From: Eimeria necatrix
Lineage: Eukaryota; Apicomplexa; Conoidasida; Eucoccidiorida; Eimeriidae
Direction of reading: 5' to 3'
Assembly (NCBI RefSeq): GCF_000499385.1
Contig: NW_013654449.1
Span: forward strand, 1 to 24,225
Length of the DNA: 24,225 bases
The number at the start of each line of letters is the position of its first letter. Positions within the stretch are counted from its first letter, which is position 1. Below are positions 9,920 through 20,582 of the stretch, piece by piece. The position numbers and the translations under genes are program-made. A model generated the notes under the pieces. It was not told the DNA's origin. It made no database searches and saw nothing but the letters and a program-made list of their open reading frames with translations.

Positions 9920-11939
9920 GCAGCTAAAAGAGAAATTCCATGACTGCAGCCATGCGTATTGTGTGCATGGTGGCATTCACAAGAAAGTAAATGGCTACAG
10001 GACAAGCTCAAACGGCCCCTTAACTACACAAGCACAATGCAACTCACTACAGTCCAAAATCTGAGACTGAGCCTACTTCTTGCAGTTGCTTCATCATCTC
10101 ACTTGAATGCAGTTAGTCCCTATTGCTTACAGTCTCAAAGATCAATGCAATGATACTTACTATGCCGTTTAGCACATCTCGTGAAATGAAAAGCTGCGCA
10201 CCGCTTTAATGTGAGCGATATTCTGCATTTTTGTGACTTTTAATTCTGAGTCAAATTCGCGATATGAGACCGTCTCGAATTGGTTTGGCCATAGAAAGAA
10301 TAGGCAAGAGAAAAAACTGCTTGCTGACGTAAAAGAGAGGCCTACGAAGATCAAACTGAAATTTTTGGCAGCTCCATTCCGTCGTTTCGAGGTATATTTC
10401 GACACCTGACGAAAACGACTGAGCTCGATGCCTTCAGGCAACAAGTGCGGGAGACGCACAGCATTCCACAGGTTACTAGCACGCAAAGGAAAGCGTTCAT
10501 GAAGCAGTCAACGGTCAAATGGCTCATCAGACGCACGAGCTGTCCATTGGGTATGGCTGCAATAGAGGATCTCTTAGAGAGAAGAGAGAGCAAAAAATAG
10601 CGTACGCAAACATACTAGAGTGTGTGTGATATGGCGTCGCACGATGAATTTCTGTTTTCTACTAGCGAACTCCACGCTGGGTGCTGCCGGGTTCAATGCG
10701 CACGTACCCAGCATTCTTTTAACATACATTAAGAACGGGAGGACAGCATGCGTCACAATGAATCAAAACGTTACGTCCAAGAGAATATGTCCAAAGAAAA
10801 CAAGCTGATGAATTTTTTTTTCAATAGAATGAACCCATCTAACTTCATATCGATATCGTGACAAACTATCGCACGCATTCACCATTCACCAGTTACAAAC
10901 ACATGCTAGAGCCTCAGTGCTTCAGTATTCACTTTTCTTACCATCTGGTATAGAGTCAGTTCCAAAATAAACGTGTGAAGGCTCTACCCAGTGTGTGCTA
11001 CATTCCAGTTGCCGAATCACGGAAATGACGGGTGGATTATATATGTGTTATACATGCTGGCTTTCGGATTTACTTATTGGGTTGAGGCCATGTAGTCAAG
11101 GAATTCCTGTTCCAAAATATAGCAGGCTGCCTATTGTGATAGTTCACAAAGGCCACAAACTCTGTCACACCTGAATACGTGTTTCGTCTGCTGGGCATTC
11201 GGCAAAAAACTACAGCAAATCGTGAATACTAATGCCGGAAGCGTACAACGTTATTCGTGCTAAAAATAGGATACTTCAACCTACCAAATGTTCATTACAA
11301 AAGACAGAAAGAACGCCTGGTCTTCCGAAGATAGAGTAGTCATGTACTTCGAACTAGAAACCAAAAGCGAAAACATTAGTCAGGCCTTTTGCCGCAGGAC
11401 ATCGATTAGAAGCTCTCAGCTATGGCAACACTATCGAAGCGCACGCTCTAGAACCGAGTGAAGCCCTTTGTGCTGTGGACAGACGTTGAATTGCATTATA
11501 TTTCCTGCAACGCCAAATCCCTGAAGCCTAATATTTATGCCCCCCCGATAAAAAAACCAACAATCGGACCTTTCTGGCTACCATCAAATACCGGTGGCAG
11601 CTTGCTATGTATGGCACCCTTGTAAAAGCACTATCGGCTAAAATGCATTCTATATAAGAGACAAGTGAAAGAATATGCCTCAGCCAACTCCTGCTACTCC
11701 GCACACGAACACGAACATATGCAGGCACGTCGTGCGACAGACTGCCGGTCGCGCAGTGACAACAGTTGTCACCTGCAATGTGCTATAATGCACGCAGCAC
11801 AATTGTCCGATGCCCAGCTTACACTCTGCAGAAAACCTAAATCTTGTTGTTCTTGCTTGAAAGGTAGAAAACATTAAACTTAAAAGAACTACATGGAGCA
11901 TACAATCACCTTATGTTGTGGCCTCTTGCATCCTGCGTA

Positions 11940-12251
11940 TTATGCCTCGCCCGGTAGAAATTGTGGACATATTCGTGAATTCAAAGGAGTAAAATTGTTG
12001 ACACTACGCAGTGAGCCGCAACCGCTGATGAAAACAAGCGCTTTACTGAGAGTCCCCATTTCACAGGAGATATTGGACACGCTGCGTTGTGAGCAAACAA
12101 CTGGTCGCCAATGCCCATTGATAATTATACAACTGTGCGCAAAATGATGTGCATCAAAAGCAGCACCTTCAGAATTACTAGTACTGAATAAATCATCCAC
12201 AATCACTGCCACAGCTAAAGCAATGGAAAAAACAAAACTCACAAATGCCAT
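11940..12251 (-). CDS. Candidate small secreted or membrane-anchored protein
   Basis: An ATG-started frame of 103 codons, with an in-frame TGA directly before the ATG so the start is fixed if the gene is real. Residues 2-18 are an uninterrupted hydrophobic, Val/Ala/Phe-rich segment followed by two Asp, which resembles a signal peptide or signal anchor, although there is no basic residue before it. The rest contains five Cys spread over the C-terminal half, which could form disulfides after export. A plus-strand frame (11893-12147) overlaps on the other strand. Length is well within chance and I recognise no family. Confidence 0.14.
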   Translation of the reverse strand: MAFVSFVFSIALAVAVIVDDLFSTSNSEGAAFDAHHFAHSCIIINGHWRPVVCSQRSVSNISCEMGTLSKALVFISGCGSLRSVNNFTPLNSRICPQFLPGEA

Positions 12252-15200
12252 TCAAAACATCTTCAATAACTTGCCGTAAACCCCAATTATGCGGAGTGAA
12301 TGAAAATGTATCGCGTATTCCAACACGCACAAACTGCCACAAGAAACAAAAGCGTCGTCATCCATCACTTCTACCAGAGTTTCCAGTGCCGCAAATCCGT
12401 CATCGTGGCACACCGGCACCTGTGCTGAATTTATGTGCACGCGGCAAAGAGTGACTCTAGAAAATTGTAAAAGAGACGTGCATTTTTTCTGCAGCTTGGA
12501 TACAGTGACGAAATGCTGAGAACTCCTGTCCACAGATCTGCCATGATGAGCGCGCGGACATCAACTGAATCCGTGTCTCGGCCGAAGCATCTGAGTGATG
12601 TCGTGGCGCACTTCCTTTATTTTCAGATCGTCTTGGCACACGCCTTCACTACAGAAGCATATTGCGCTAAACTAAAGGCTGAAAAACAGCAATGCGAATA
12701 CCAATACTCTTGCCCCTGGAGAGCTCGCAGAGCTTCGAATCATCGACGGCACAGGCAGCATCTCACTGTGAGAACATAAGCCACAGAAAAGTCTGAAATG
12801 AATGAAAAGACTCTGGGAGCCTGATGTCCCTCGAAGCACACACTGCAGTCATGCGGAATGAGTGAGGTTGTAAGATATCTGCTTCCGCATGAGAATATTG
12901 CATGGCACCGTCCACTAAATGCTTCATATGCTATCCTCTCGAAGAGTAGACCACACAGTTAGACCTGCGCCTTCATCATGCCTCCGTGAACTGAATAGCT
13001 TCTGCGTGGACAGCTTAGAACAACTGTTGCTCACTACCTTCACAAAGAATAGAATTCAAACGAGACAGGGTATCCTCAAGATTCGTTTGTTTTAATTGTT
13101 CATTGCATAGGTTCTCAGCAAGCTAATCAGAGACAGTAAAGTAGAGTTTGTGCAAAGGTAGCATACTCTATCACATCCATAGAAATATGCGAACTACAGA
13201 GTCCACTCCGAGGAAGCATGGTGATGAACAGCCGAGCAGTTGCCCACGACAGAAGCAGCACTTTGTTTTGTTATAATGTATACGATTGGTGTGTAGTTTT
13301 GAGATATGCAGATAGAAAAAACATTTGGAACAGCAGTGATTTTATCGAGGCGAGCTCGACTGACAGGAACGGAAATGGCCCTTTCCCCTTTTGCAGGATT
13401 TCGCTAGACGTACGAACTAGTGGGCCATCTACTGTCACCAAAAGAGTGTTTCACACGTGACACATGTTTCCGTAACGGGAAACAATGTGTGACTCTTACG
13501 GTAAAATATCGAAATTTGAACTGGCAAGGCTAACGGCTTTTAGGCAGCCATCGCTAGCAGGATGCTACAGTGAGGAGTGGCCCCTGAATTATTATCTACG
13601 TTTAGCTTAAAAATTGTCAATTTCAATCCCTGCCACTCCTGGCCGCCGAGCTGTGATGGGCAGCCGATTTTGTTGGCGAGGCTGGTAAAAAGTCAGGACA
13701 GCGTTGTTCAGCTGAGATATGCAAGGTATCTGATGCCCCTGCTACATGCTTCCATGTGATTTTCGGATTTAGTGTTGGCGTTCCTTAGGGCGAAGAAGTG
13801 AGCCGTTTCACTGGTTCCGCGCTAGGCGCACTCACTCGCTACAAATGCAGCAGACTTCTGGGTTGCATAAAAAGCTGTTCTCCAGGTTTTCTCTGGCATA
13901 ACAAGCCAGCCTTCATGATATGGAGCAAGAGCTGGTTGGATAATCTGTGTTCGCCAACCTCGTGTTCCCAAATAGAAACAGTGACGATACACCACGTCGT
14001 ACTCGCCTTAGTCCGCAAAATCACTGCCGCATAGCTACGTCTCTCCTGTCGCTGCCACTACAGAATGCAATGCGACCGCAAATAATGCTGGCGCCGAAGT
14101 GCCTCATCAAGACAAATATCAAACGCGCAGAACTTCGCTCGTGACAGGAATTAACGCCGCCCTTGTCATCTCGTTCGCAAGAAGCTGGACTTATACTCGA
14201 CGATTCGCTTTGTATGATCTCCTCAGAAACCTAAGAGCCATGGCCTGCTTCCTTGTCGTACGGTGCCAAAATGTCTACGTACATTCTGCAATAAGTCTTC
14301 ACCAAGTACCGCTTCCTCCTCACTGTTTCTTCAGCAGAGCAAAGCAATTGTTACTGAGTACGCTGCATGCAAACAGCGCTTCTGTGCTTGACAGTGAGCA
14401 CGAACATTTATATCGTCCACAATGATGTGCACACAAGTTGCCCTCAACTTGATGTGCGGAAACTGCCCACCCGTGCGGTGTCTGCCCACCCAGCTGCACG
14501 CACTTGCTGCAGTCTCAGCACCATTTCCTACGCTATCGCCTACTGTGCATCTACGGTGAAACCAAGCATGACGGGAAGCATTAATATACTTTTCAACAGC
14601 CATCTCCAACTGGCGAATAGCCTTTGGTAGCGAAACCACGGCTGCAACGAATGGCTGCTTTCGCAGCCACACAAACTACACCAAATCACCGAGCCTGATC
14701 GAAAGGCACGGCGAATTCTTGAGGTATAAAGGAATAAGACGAAACAGATACAAAACGTCAAGCAGCAGAGACATAGCTAGATGCAAAAGCGGCTGCGTAG
14801 GTAAGTAGTCGTCCACCTTTGGTGCACCAGCCATGGGTGTTTTGTTCAGCAAACACTATTAATGAAATGACATCTAAGCCAAAAGAACTAGTATAACATT
14901 TCAAAGCTGAGTGAGTAGGACGTGTACGGTTTCCTCCGTGGCTCGAATGTGTAGCCTGAATGGTACATGCAACCTACCTTCTTCAGAGGCAATAACCTGA
15001 GTGAATATTTACTTCAGTCATTGAAGACTACATCAGCAGTCGTACTTCGAAAACATTATCACCATGCATTAAAGCGAAGAAAGGGCGTTTTACCACATGC
15101 TCATCAGTAGCATGCAGAGAAAACGGAAAACCGCGGAAGGTCTGACTACTTTTCCGTCTGTAGCAGGAGGCAACAGCGTAGAGCGTTAACAATGGTGTAT

Positions 15201-15526
15201 ATACATACCTACCGATGGTCGAAAACTTCGACAAGGCATTGCTTGGTAACTCCAAAACGCTAGAAATTCCTAATGAAGAAGTAGTGTCTTCAACAATCTC
15301 CACATGAAAACCTCAACAACTATTATGTCACTTGCACGCAAGCACATGGCAAAACATTTGCTATAGTCATTTCCATACAATTTTCAAGAAACGTCGCGCT
15401 CAGCGTAGTAGCTGCACATGATTCTAATTCGGGGACGATGCTATTCGAAAGTCGCAAGTGCATCGTTAGACACACGATCTTGCAATCACAGGGTTTCTAT
15501 TCAAAGCGACAGCGAGAAAGTGGTGA
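12252..15526. other. Stretch without a supportable gene
   Basis: Frames of up to 113 codons occur on both strands (for example 14331-14672 minus), but the longer ones start at GTG or TTG and match nothing I know. The clear structure is the hairpin at 13457-13493. I see no triplet tracts, RNA genes or long repeats. Confidence 0.55.
13457..13493. other. Strong hairpin, 14 paired bases, 6-nt loop
   Basis: The left arm GTGACACATGTTTCC (13457-13471) pairs with the right arm GGAAACAATGTGTGAC (13478-13493). There are 14 Watson-Crick pairs, one G/G mismatch and one bulged A, around the loop GTAACG. Outside it, AAGAGT on the left (about 13442-13447) and ACTCTT on the right (13492-13497) are also complementary, but separated from the stem by unpaired bases on the left. 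Possible roles are an RNA stem-loop, a protein-binding dyad or a remnant of a small inverted-repeat element. Confidence 0.45.
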
Positions 15527-15947
15527 ATGTTGACAAAGACCAATAACAGCTCACAGAAATTAGATGACCGACTAATGGGCTCAGAAAATGCACCAGTAGC
15601 TCTTGGCTCGAAAGGCATCAGCACACAGCCTCAGCGGAACTACACATTAATGTCGCGAGCATATTTGGTGCTTGGCGGAGCTCCTTCAGATAATCGACAA
15701 AACGAAGAAAGAAACACAGTGGTGCTCTCCACGATATCAGTTATGCAAGCGCGAAACAGTTACGCCGCTTTCGGAATCCAAGCCTGCCACCTCCCAGTCG
15801 CCCGTATGGCTCAGTAAACATACGAGCTTAAACAGGTCGCCCTCATTTTCCACGTCTTCGGCGCTGGATAATTTGTCCAGTACGTTGCAATTGCCTGAAA
15901 AACAGCCCCAAATGAAAGCTACATCTAGCCTGCTCAGCAGCGTTTGA
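15527..15947 (+). CDS. Two overlapping open frames, one Ser-rich; doubtful
   Basis: An ATG-started frame at 15527-15817 (96 codons, Asn/Ser/Gln-rich) overlaps a second open frame, 15651-15947. The latter's last 60 residues are Ser/Pro/Thr/Leu-rich, like low-complexity parts of many protist proteins. The second frame has no ATG near its start, so it could only be an exon. Further plus-strand frames follow to 17205 (15959-16171, 16323-16613, 16623-16832, 16987-17205), none with an ATG start that I could confirm. I could not build a splice model that keeps phase, so this is only a weak hint of a coding zone. Confidence 0.1.
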
Positions 15948-15950
15948 CGG

Positions 15951-15996
15951 CTTAAATTGTGGGAGAGAGAGACATCTTAAATTGTGGGCCAGAGAC
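15951..15996 (+). repeat. 25-bp near-tandem duplication
   Basis: CTTAAATTGTGGG at 15951-15963 is repeated exactly at 15976-15988, a period of 25. The second halves of the units share an AGAGAC block. The duplication follows directly on the Ser-rich frame's stop, and because 25 is not a multiple of three it would shift any frame. Confidence 0.75.
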
Positions 15997-17190
15997 TGCG
16001 CTGCAGTACATCAATACCGTAATAAAAGTTGGAAACGAAAATCTCACTAATAACTGTCCGTCTGTTGATCAAAAAACACGGAAGATCAAGGTCTCACTCA
16101 AGCCAAGCCATAAGGAAGCAATAGATGCCTTACACAACCCGACGGCACATGTCCGCACTTCAGGTCTTTGATCTACTCCAAAATCGGTGTGCACTAAGCA
16201 AGCCGGCGATATAAGATTCGTTTCACTGTCCGTTTGTTGCGTGCAACCGTGGAATATCCACATTATGCATCGGCGCACTTCCTGCGGCTTCACTTCTGGG
16301 TTGGGTCTTAATTGCATGAGAGTTGCTCCAAAAGGTGTTCGAAAAATCAGTAAAGGTTTCTATGCATATCAGCTCTCTGTGCCTCTGTCCTTCGGCGCAG
16401 CTGCGCAAGTGCCACAACGTCCGCCCCATCGGGACAAGGATAGTCTACATACAAATTATATTTTCACAATGTAATTTCAGAAGTAAAAGCCTAGTGCAAC
16501 CAAAAGAGTTTCGCAAACCTTCATCACACAGCCAAAAACTGCTTACACCAAATAGCGGATTCCCCAGATTTCCCGCTTATCCCGGTGCATTAATCTGTAT
16601 CCAGTTGCTCTGAACAGAATGCGTGAAAATAGCTTGCTGCCACAATTATATGCATTCCCAACATTCCCACTTCACACGTAAAATCTGGAGCTTACGTCCT
16701 GAGCCAATCAAGTGTCTTTACAAAGCTTCCCACCCAGATACACGAATAACGAGAGCAAGAAGTGCACTAGTTTTTAAAAGGGAACGCTTACTGTGCCGTA
16801 ACAACATGACAGCAGACACTGAAAGGTTGTGACTTTGTTCGCTTTGTTCGGGTAGCCAGAGTGAGGCTGTCTACTCAACTCCCTTTTTCCCCTCCGACGC
16901 TAAACTCTGACAAGAAGAGATCACTTCCTTCAACGTGTGGCACCAACCTTCAATTGAGGGATGCATAAAATGTACGGCCTTATCGTGTGCCCGCAAAGCA
17001 TATACGTGGTACATACACGGAGCCTGACAATAAAGAAACAGCGCCTGAAAGCAAAGAAAGAGCGATGCAAATACAACTCACTAAGCCTGCGAGAGGGCAC
17101 GCCAGTTTGGGTTTTCAAGAAAGACATATGAATGTGCCATCACGCAATGCCGATATATCTGCAAAGCTGTCTTTCGTAGCAATTTTCATT

Positions 17191-17212
17191 TTAATGCTCT
17201 GTTAATGCTCTG
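17191..17212 (+). repeat. Exact two-copy 11-bp tandem repeat
   Basis: TTAATGCTCTG occurs twice in direct succession (17191-17201 and 17202-17212). It is a single slippage-type duplication with no further copies nearby. Confidence 0.85.
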
Positions 17213-17670
17213 CAGTTTATTAGCGACTGCCACGTGAATGACGTGACCCGAAAGTGCCTATTGCTTTCATTAAGTTTATCGGTTACGAAACTGCGCACGA
17301 GCTGGTTGTTGAGTTGAGCATCGCGAAGAAGGTCGACAAGTGAGAGAGGTTCAGTTGAAAACCATTGGAACTGCGCTCTAAAGAGGAATGCTACACAACA
17401 TTGTTAGAACATCCTCGCATTTTTAAGATGCAAAGGTACAGGTAGGACTTCCGTCGGCCATGAACCCAGGTAAAATGAGATAGCAGTTTGACGGGACCAC
17501 AGGGTAGAACGCATCCAAAAGAAATGAACGATCTATAGGATGAACCGGTGTTTGCAGCTCATCTTACAGCGGCATCCGCTCACTCTGTTTTGCGCGCAAT
17601 TGGACACTACAATGCCAGGCACATGCCATATACTACTGCCCACGCTCAGCGAATGCTATGGAACGACTTG

Positions 17671-17700
17671 TGTTTCAAAGATGTAAACATCTTCGAAACA
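17671..17700. other. 30-bp near-perfect palindrome
   Basis: TGTTTCAAAGATGT (17671-17684) and ACATCTTCGAAACA (17687-17700) are reverse complements at 13 of 14 positions, with only AA between them. As DNA it is a tight dyad suited to a dimeric binding protein or a cruciform. A 2-nt spacer is too small for an RNA loop, so the inner pairs would open if transcribed. It lies inside an open frame without ATG (17539-17844), which I do not consider a gene. Confidence 0.55.
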
Positions 17701-18418
17701 AAAGCCGTCGAAACACCAAACAGTGCTTTTAAGCAGAAATGCAAAACAAAAATTGAGGGATGCACTTTAAAAGCAAGTATTTCAAAGAGCACAATTCTGG
17801 CGTACTTTCTGCATGTCGGTAGTCCTCTGCATTGTGACCTCTAAGGCGTCCTCGCAACTTGGCTGCCTACTGTTGCGTGCGTTGTGGCGCTACTATGGTC
17901 CAACATGCTACTTGTACAAAATAAAAAATTCTGGATTCTCCTAACTAAATGCACGCAGACAAATCCGTTGGATAGCTGCTTAGAAGTAGTATCACCTCAG
18001 AATGAATGAGGCGGGCGCATTAAGGTGATTAAAGCAAGAGTACGCTGAGCGTGATGAATAGCGTATGGCAAACGCACAAAAGCGGTGGGTCCAATTACTT
18101 GCCAAACAAGGCGAGCGTCTGCCACAGCTAGGAGTTATAGAGCCACAATAATAAATCACTCCGCCCTCAATTGTCTTCTCTGGCCGCAGGGAGCAGAAGA
18201 ACGTCCCACGGTTTGGAATTGCATATTCTTCTTGAGCCTGGTGTGTCCTATGAAACCTGCAAATTCACCCATGTTTCTCACTGCCTGCAAAGTTGCTATG
18301 CCTGCCCAGTGTGCGCTTTCATGACCTGAGCAGAAAAGCTGGCATGCCTGTTCTTTCCTACCACGAGCTCTCATGAGCGTACTAGCGGGAAAAGAGGGCG
18401 GATTATGCCGGGTTTTGG

Positions 18419-18440
18419 AACATGCATCGAACATGCATCG
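18419..18440 (+). repeat. Exact two-copy 11-bp tandem repeat
   Basis: AACATGCATCG occurs twice in direct succession (18419-18429 and 18430-18440), bringing two ATGCAT palindromes 11 bp apart. That spacing is about one helical turn, so a protein binding ATGCAT could occupy both sites on the same face. Equally, it may be plain slippage. Confidence 0.85.
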
Positions 18441-19752
18441 ACACTCAGAAATTTATGTCAGCAGCTGAACCTAACTACTGCGCAGATTTTATTAAAGCTA
18501 CTGAGGCCACAAAAATACTGAAGTCGAAGATTAAGCAGCAGAGGCATTAAAAATATATTCCAACAAACAGCACTGAACTAGGAACAAAAAATAGCAACTA
18601 CTTTTAGAATGGCAGGGGCGACGGCGGCATCCTGGGTAAGCAATTTAGTGAGTGACTTTCCTAACCACGCATCACGTGAGTGTGTGCAGACCATGATTCT
18701 CCACTTCTGAGTTGTCAACGCTGAGCCTACACTCTGTCAAACGTAGTACCTCAAGCGAAACGTGGCCTGTGGAAACTATTTCGGCGCTTTTAAGATGACT
18801 ATGACTATGGCAGCGTCACACGTAGCTGGCTCACGCATAAGCAGCGTCGAACAGCCACAGCACTGCGGGGCTTCAAGCTTCACTTGCGTGTGACTTTTTC
18901 GATGTATAGATTAGAACAATGCAGTATGGCCTGGGACACACTTTCTGTAGGTTAAAATGTGCCACTCACAGCGCATTGTATTGAACCTTCGTCTCCGCAA
19001 AGCGATGCAAAATACGTCTGGTACAGTTCTGTTTCTCAGAAGCAAGCACCCTACTTAGAAAAATGAACGTTCTGTAAGCACCCATCGCTCGTCCAGTGGT
19101 CTAATACTTGGAGCTTTACATTTTTCCAAATGTTCCCTGTTGATTACTCCTTATGCAGCACACGAACGACAAGCAATTGCATGAGAATTGTTACAGGCGT
19201 ATGTTACTTGCTCGAAGCGTGACTTTTACACTAGCGGCATTAAAAACGGACCACAGGCATGCATCACAGATGCTCCTATTTCTCTCTGGAAAAGACTTCT
19301 GAAGAGAGAGAACGAACAGCATCTGTCCACGAGCCGAGCACTGGGCCTTTTCTTCGACCTGTGCACTTATGCAACATTGATACCTCCCGTTTCCAGCAAG
19401 CAGATGCTTGCAGTAACAGTTGACGTCTCACACGCCATACACCCCAAGCGTAACTTGTCCGGCATACTATCTGAAAACGAGCATGTGCGATGCCAGTATC
19501 CCTAATTCGCCGGGCAACTAAACCTGACGCAGCTTGTACGAGTCAAAACTAACCTATGAATCGCAGTGCATCCCTCTGCACTTTATTTCGTCTGTTGGGC
19601 ATTGTGGATACGTTCGTGCGACGTTGAAGGAAAACACTGACGTGTGCACGGCCACCTGGAAACTGAACAGCAGGTACTTCAAACTTCCTGAACATGTAAA
19701 AAGTGATGGCATACAATATTTTGTTTACCTCATACTTGAATGTGACACCTTC

Positions 19753-20582
19753 GGCAATTAATACAGCGCAAAATCATACGACAAAATACCCACTTTTCAA
19801 GAACTCAATTATTCTGCGACTAAATCGCAAACCTTTTATGGTTTGTGTCACAATGACACAAAGCGGAACACTTCAGTCCTTGCTGCCCCATTAAACTCTA
19901 AGCAGGTAATTATGGGCGCACTGACTGCAGGACGTTCGCGGCTGCTCATCGTCAACCGATCTCAGCTCCAAACGTGACGTGAGTGCTTTTAAGAGCGCAC
20001 CTCCAAATGCTTGCAAACTATCATGCGCCAACCTCTTACACTGATGACAAAAAAAGCGACTCCATTGCACGCAAAGCTCTAATTGTTTCTATGCATTATG
20101 CAACACACAAGCTGATCAATCGACACCGTGAGCTTCATTCTGATTGAAGTAGAAGCGCAAGAAGCTACAAAAAGTATAGGACTCAAAACAGATGGTGCAA
20201 AAAGGAAAGGATTGCCCATCTTGTACTAACCAAAAAAGGATGGAAATGTTTCGCGCTGGTTTCAACGAAAACAATGGCACATACAACTGCGTGGACAGAT
20301 CGTTCTCCGGTTAGGCAACCGCATCAGAACCTTGGCAGTGCATATAAAGCATTATCCCATCAGCAACATGTCCGAAGGTGGAATGCGACCGTAATAACAC
20401 TGTGCACTATACTGGAAATACTTACCTACGGCTGCATCATGTGTACCAAAGAAAGCGGTCCATTAGTCAGCGCCTCCACCCTTCAGTGCAATGCTTCCAG
20501 CAAGTGTTGAATATCATTGCTTCTCACGAAACTTGGAAAATAATGTAACCGGCTTCTTTTAACGATAGTCTTGAGGCATGCC
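19753..20582 (+). repeat. Left copy of a 0.85-kb direct duplication
   Basis: This copy aligns with 22590-23442 in the same orientation. The core (20002-20471) is almost identical to 22861-23334: I count six substitutions, one extra A in an A-run near 20232, and lack of a 5-bp block present in the right copy. The left arm (19753-20001) and right arm (20472-20582) align at roughly two thirds identity, with an 11-bp gap near 19977. I see no terminal inverted repeats, target-site duplication or poly(A) tail. Within the core, a frame at 20274-20510 is intact here but shifted in the other copy. The outer edges fade gradually and are approximate. No transposon protein is recognisable. Confidence 0.9.
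20042..20115 (+). ncRNA. Weak C/D-box-like spacing in the conserved core
   Basis: TGATGA (20042-20047) and CTGA (20112-20115) are spaced 64 nt apart, within the range of C/D snoRNAs. The same pair is kept in the right copy (22901-22906 and 22971-22974). Against this, the base before TGATGA is C rather than a purine, and the flanking bases do not form a terminal stem. It is recorded only because the core's conservation is not explained by coding. Confidence 0.08.

Larger units (their letters stand above)
9036..11939. other. Stretch without a supportable gene
   Basis: Several minus-strand frames near 9.16-9.43 kb have hydrophobic starts, but they begin at TTG rather than ATG. A 105-codon minus frame at 10169-10486 likewise lacks an ATG at its start. 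A T9 run sits near 10813-10821 and a C6 run near 11540. Apart from the CTG cluster and the tRNA-like fragment listed below, I see no organised structure. GGTTCAATGC at 10690-10699 matches the Pol III B-box pattern but has no T-arm stem. Confidence 0.55.
15997..19752. other. Long stretch without a supportable gene
   Basis: Plus-strand frames of 70-105 codons are scattered through this part, but most start at GTG or TTG and none has a motif I can name. Two exact 11-bp tandem duplications and one 30-bp near-palindrome (listed separately) are the only structures I can support. A perfect 12-bp palindrome sits at 16395-16406, which is expected by chance. Confidence 0.55.

Noticed and set aside
10690..10699. 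B-box match GGTTCAATGC suggesting a tRNA gene
   Set aside because: Flanking bases do not form a T-arm or acceptor stem and there is no A-box at the right distance upstream.
11187..11206. TTTCGTCTGCTGGGCATT shared, with one mismatch, with 19587-19604
   Set aside because: The match does not extend on either side, so it is not a dispersed repeat I can support.
15527..16171. Splicing of the 15527 frame to the 15959 frame
   Set aside because: Candidate donor CAGTAAAC and nearby acceptors do not keep phase, so no consistent model was found.
16395..16406. Perfect 12-bp palindrome GCGCAGCTGCGC, and another at 24190-24201
   Set aside because: Around six 12-bp palindromes are expected by chance in a window this long.
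3961..19264. Four TGCATGC/GCATGCA motifs (3961, 7088, 14364, 19258), resembling an apicomplexan promoter element
   Set aside because: About three are expected by chance in 24 kb counting both orientations, and they do not precede any supportable gene.
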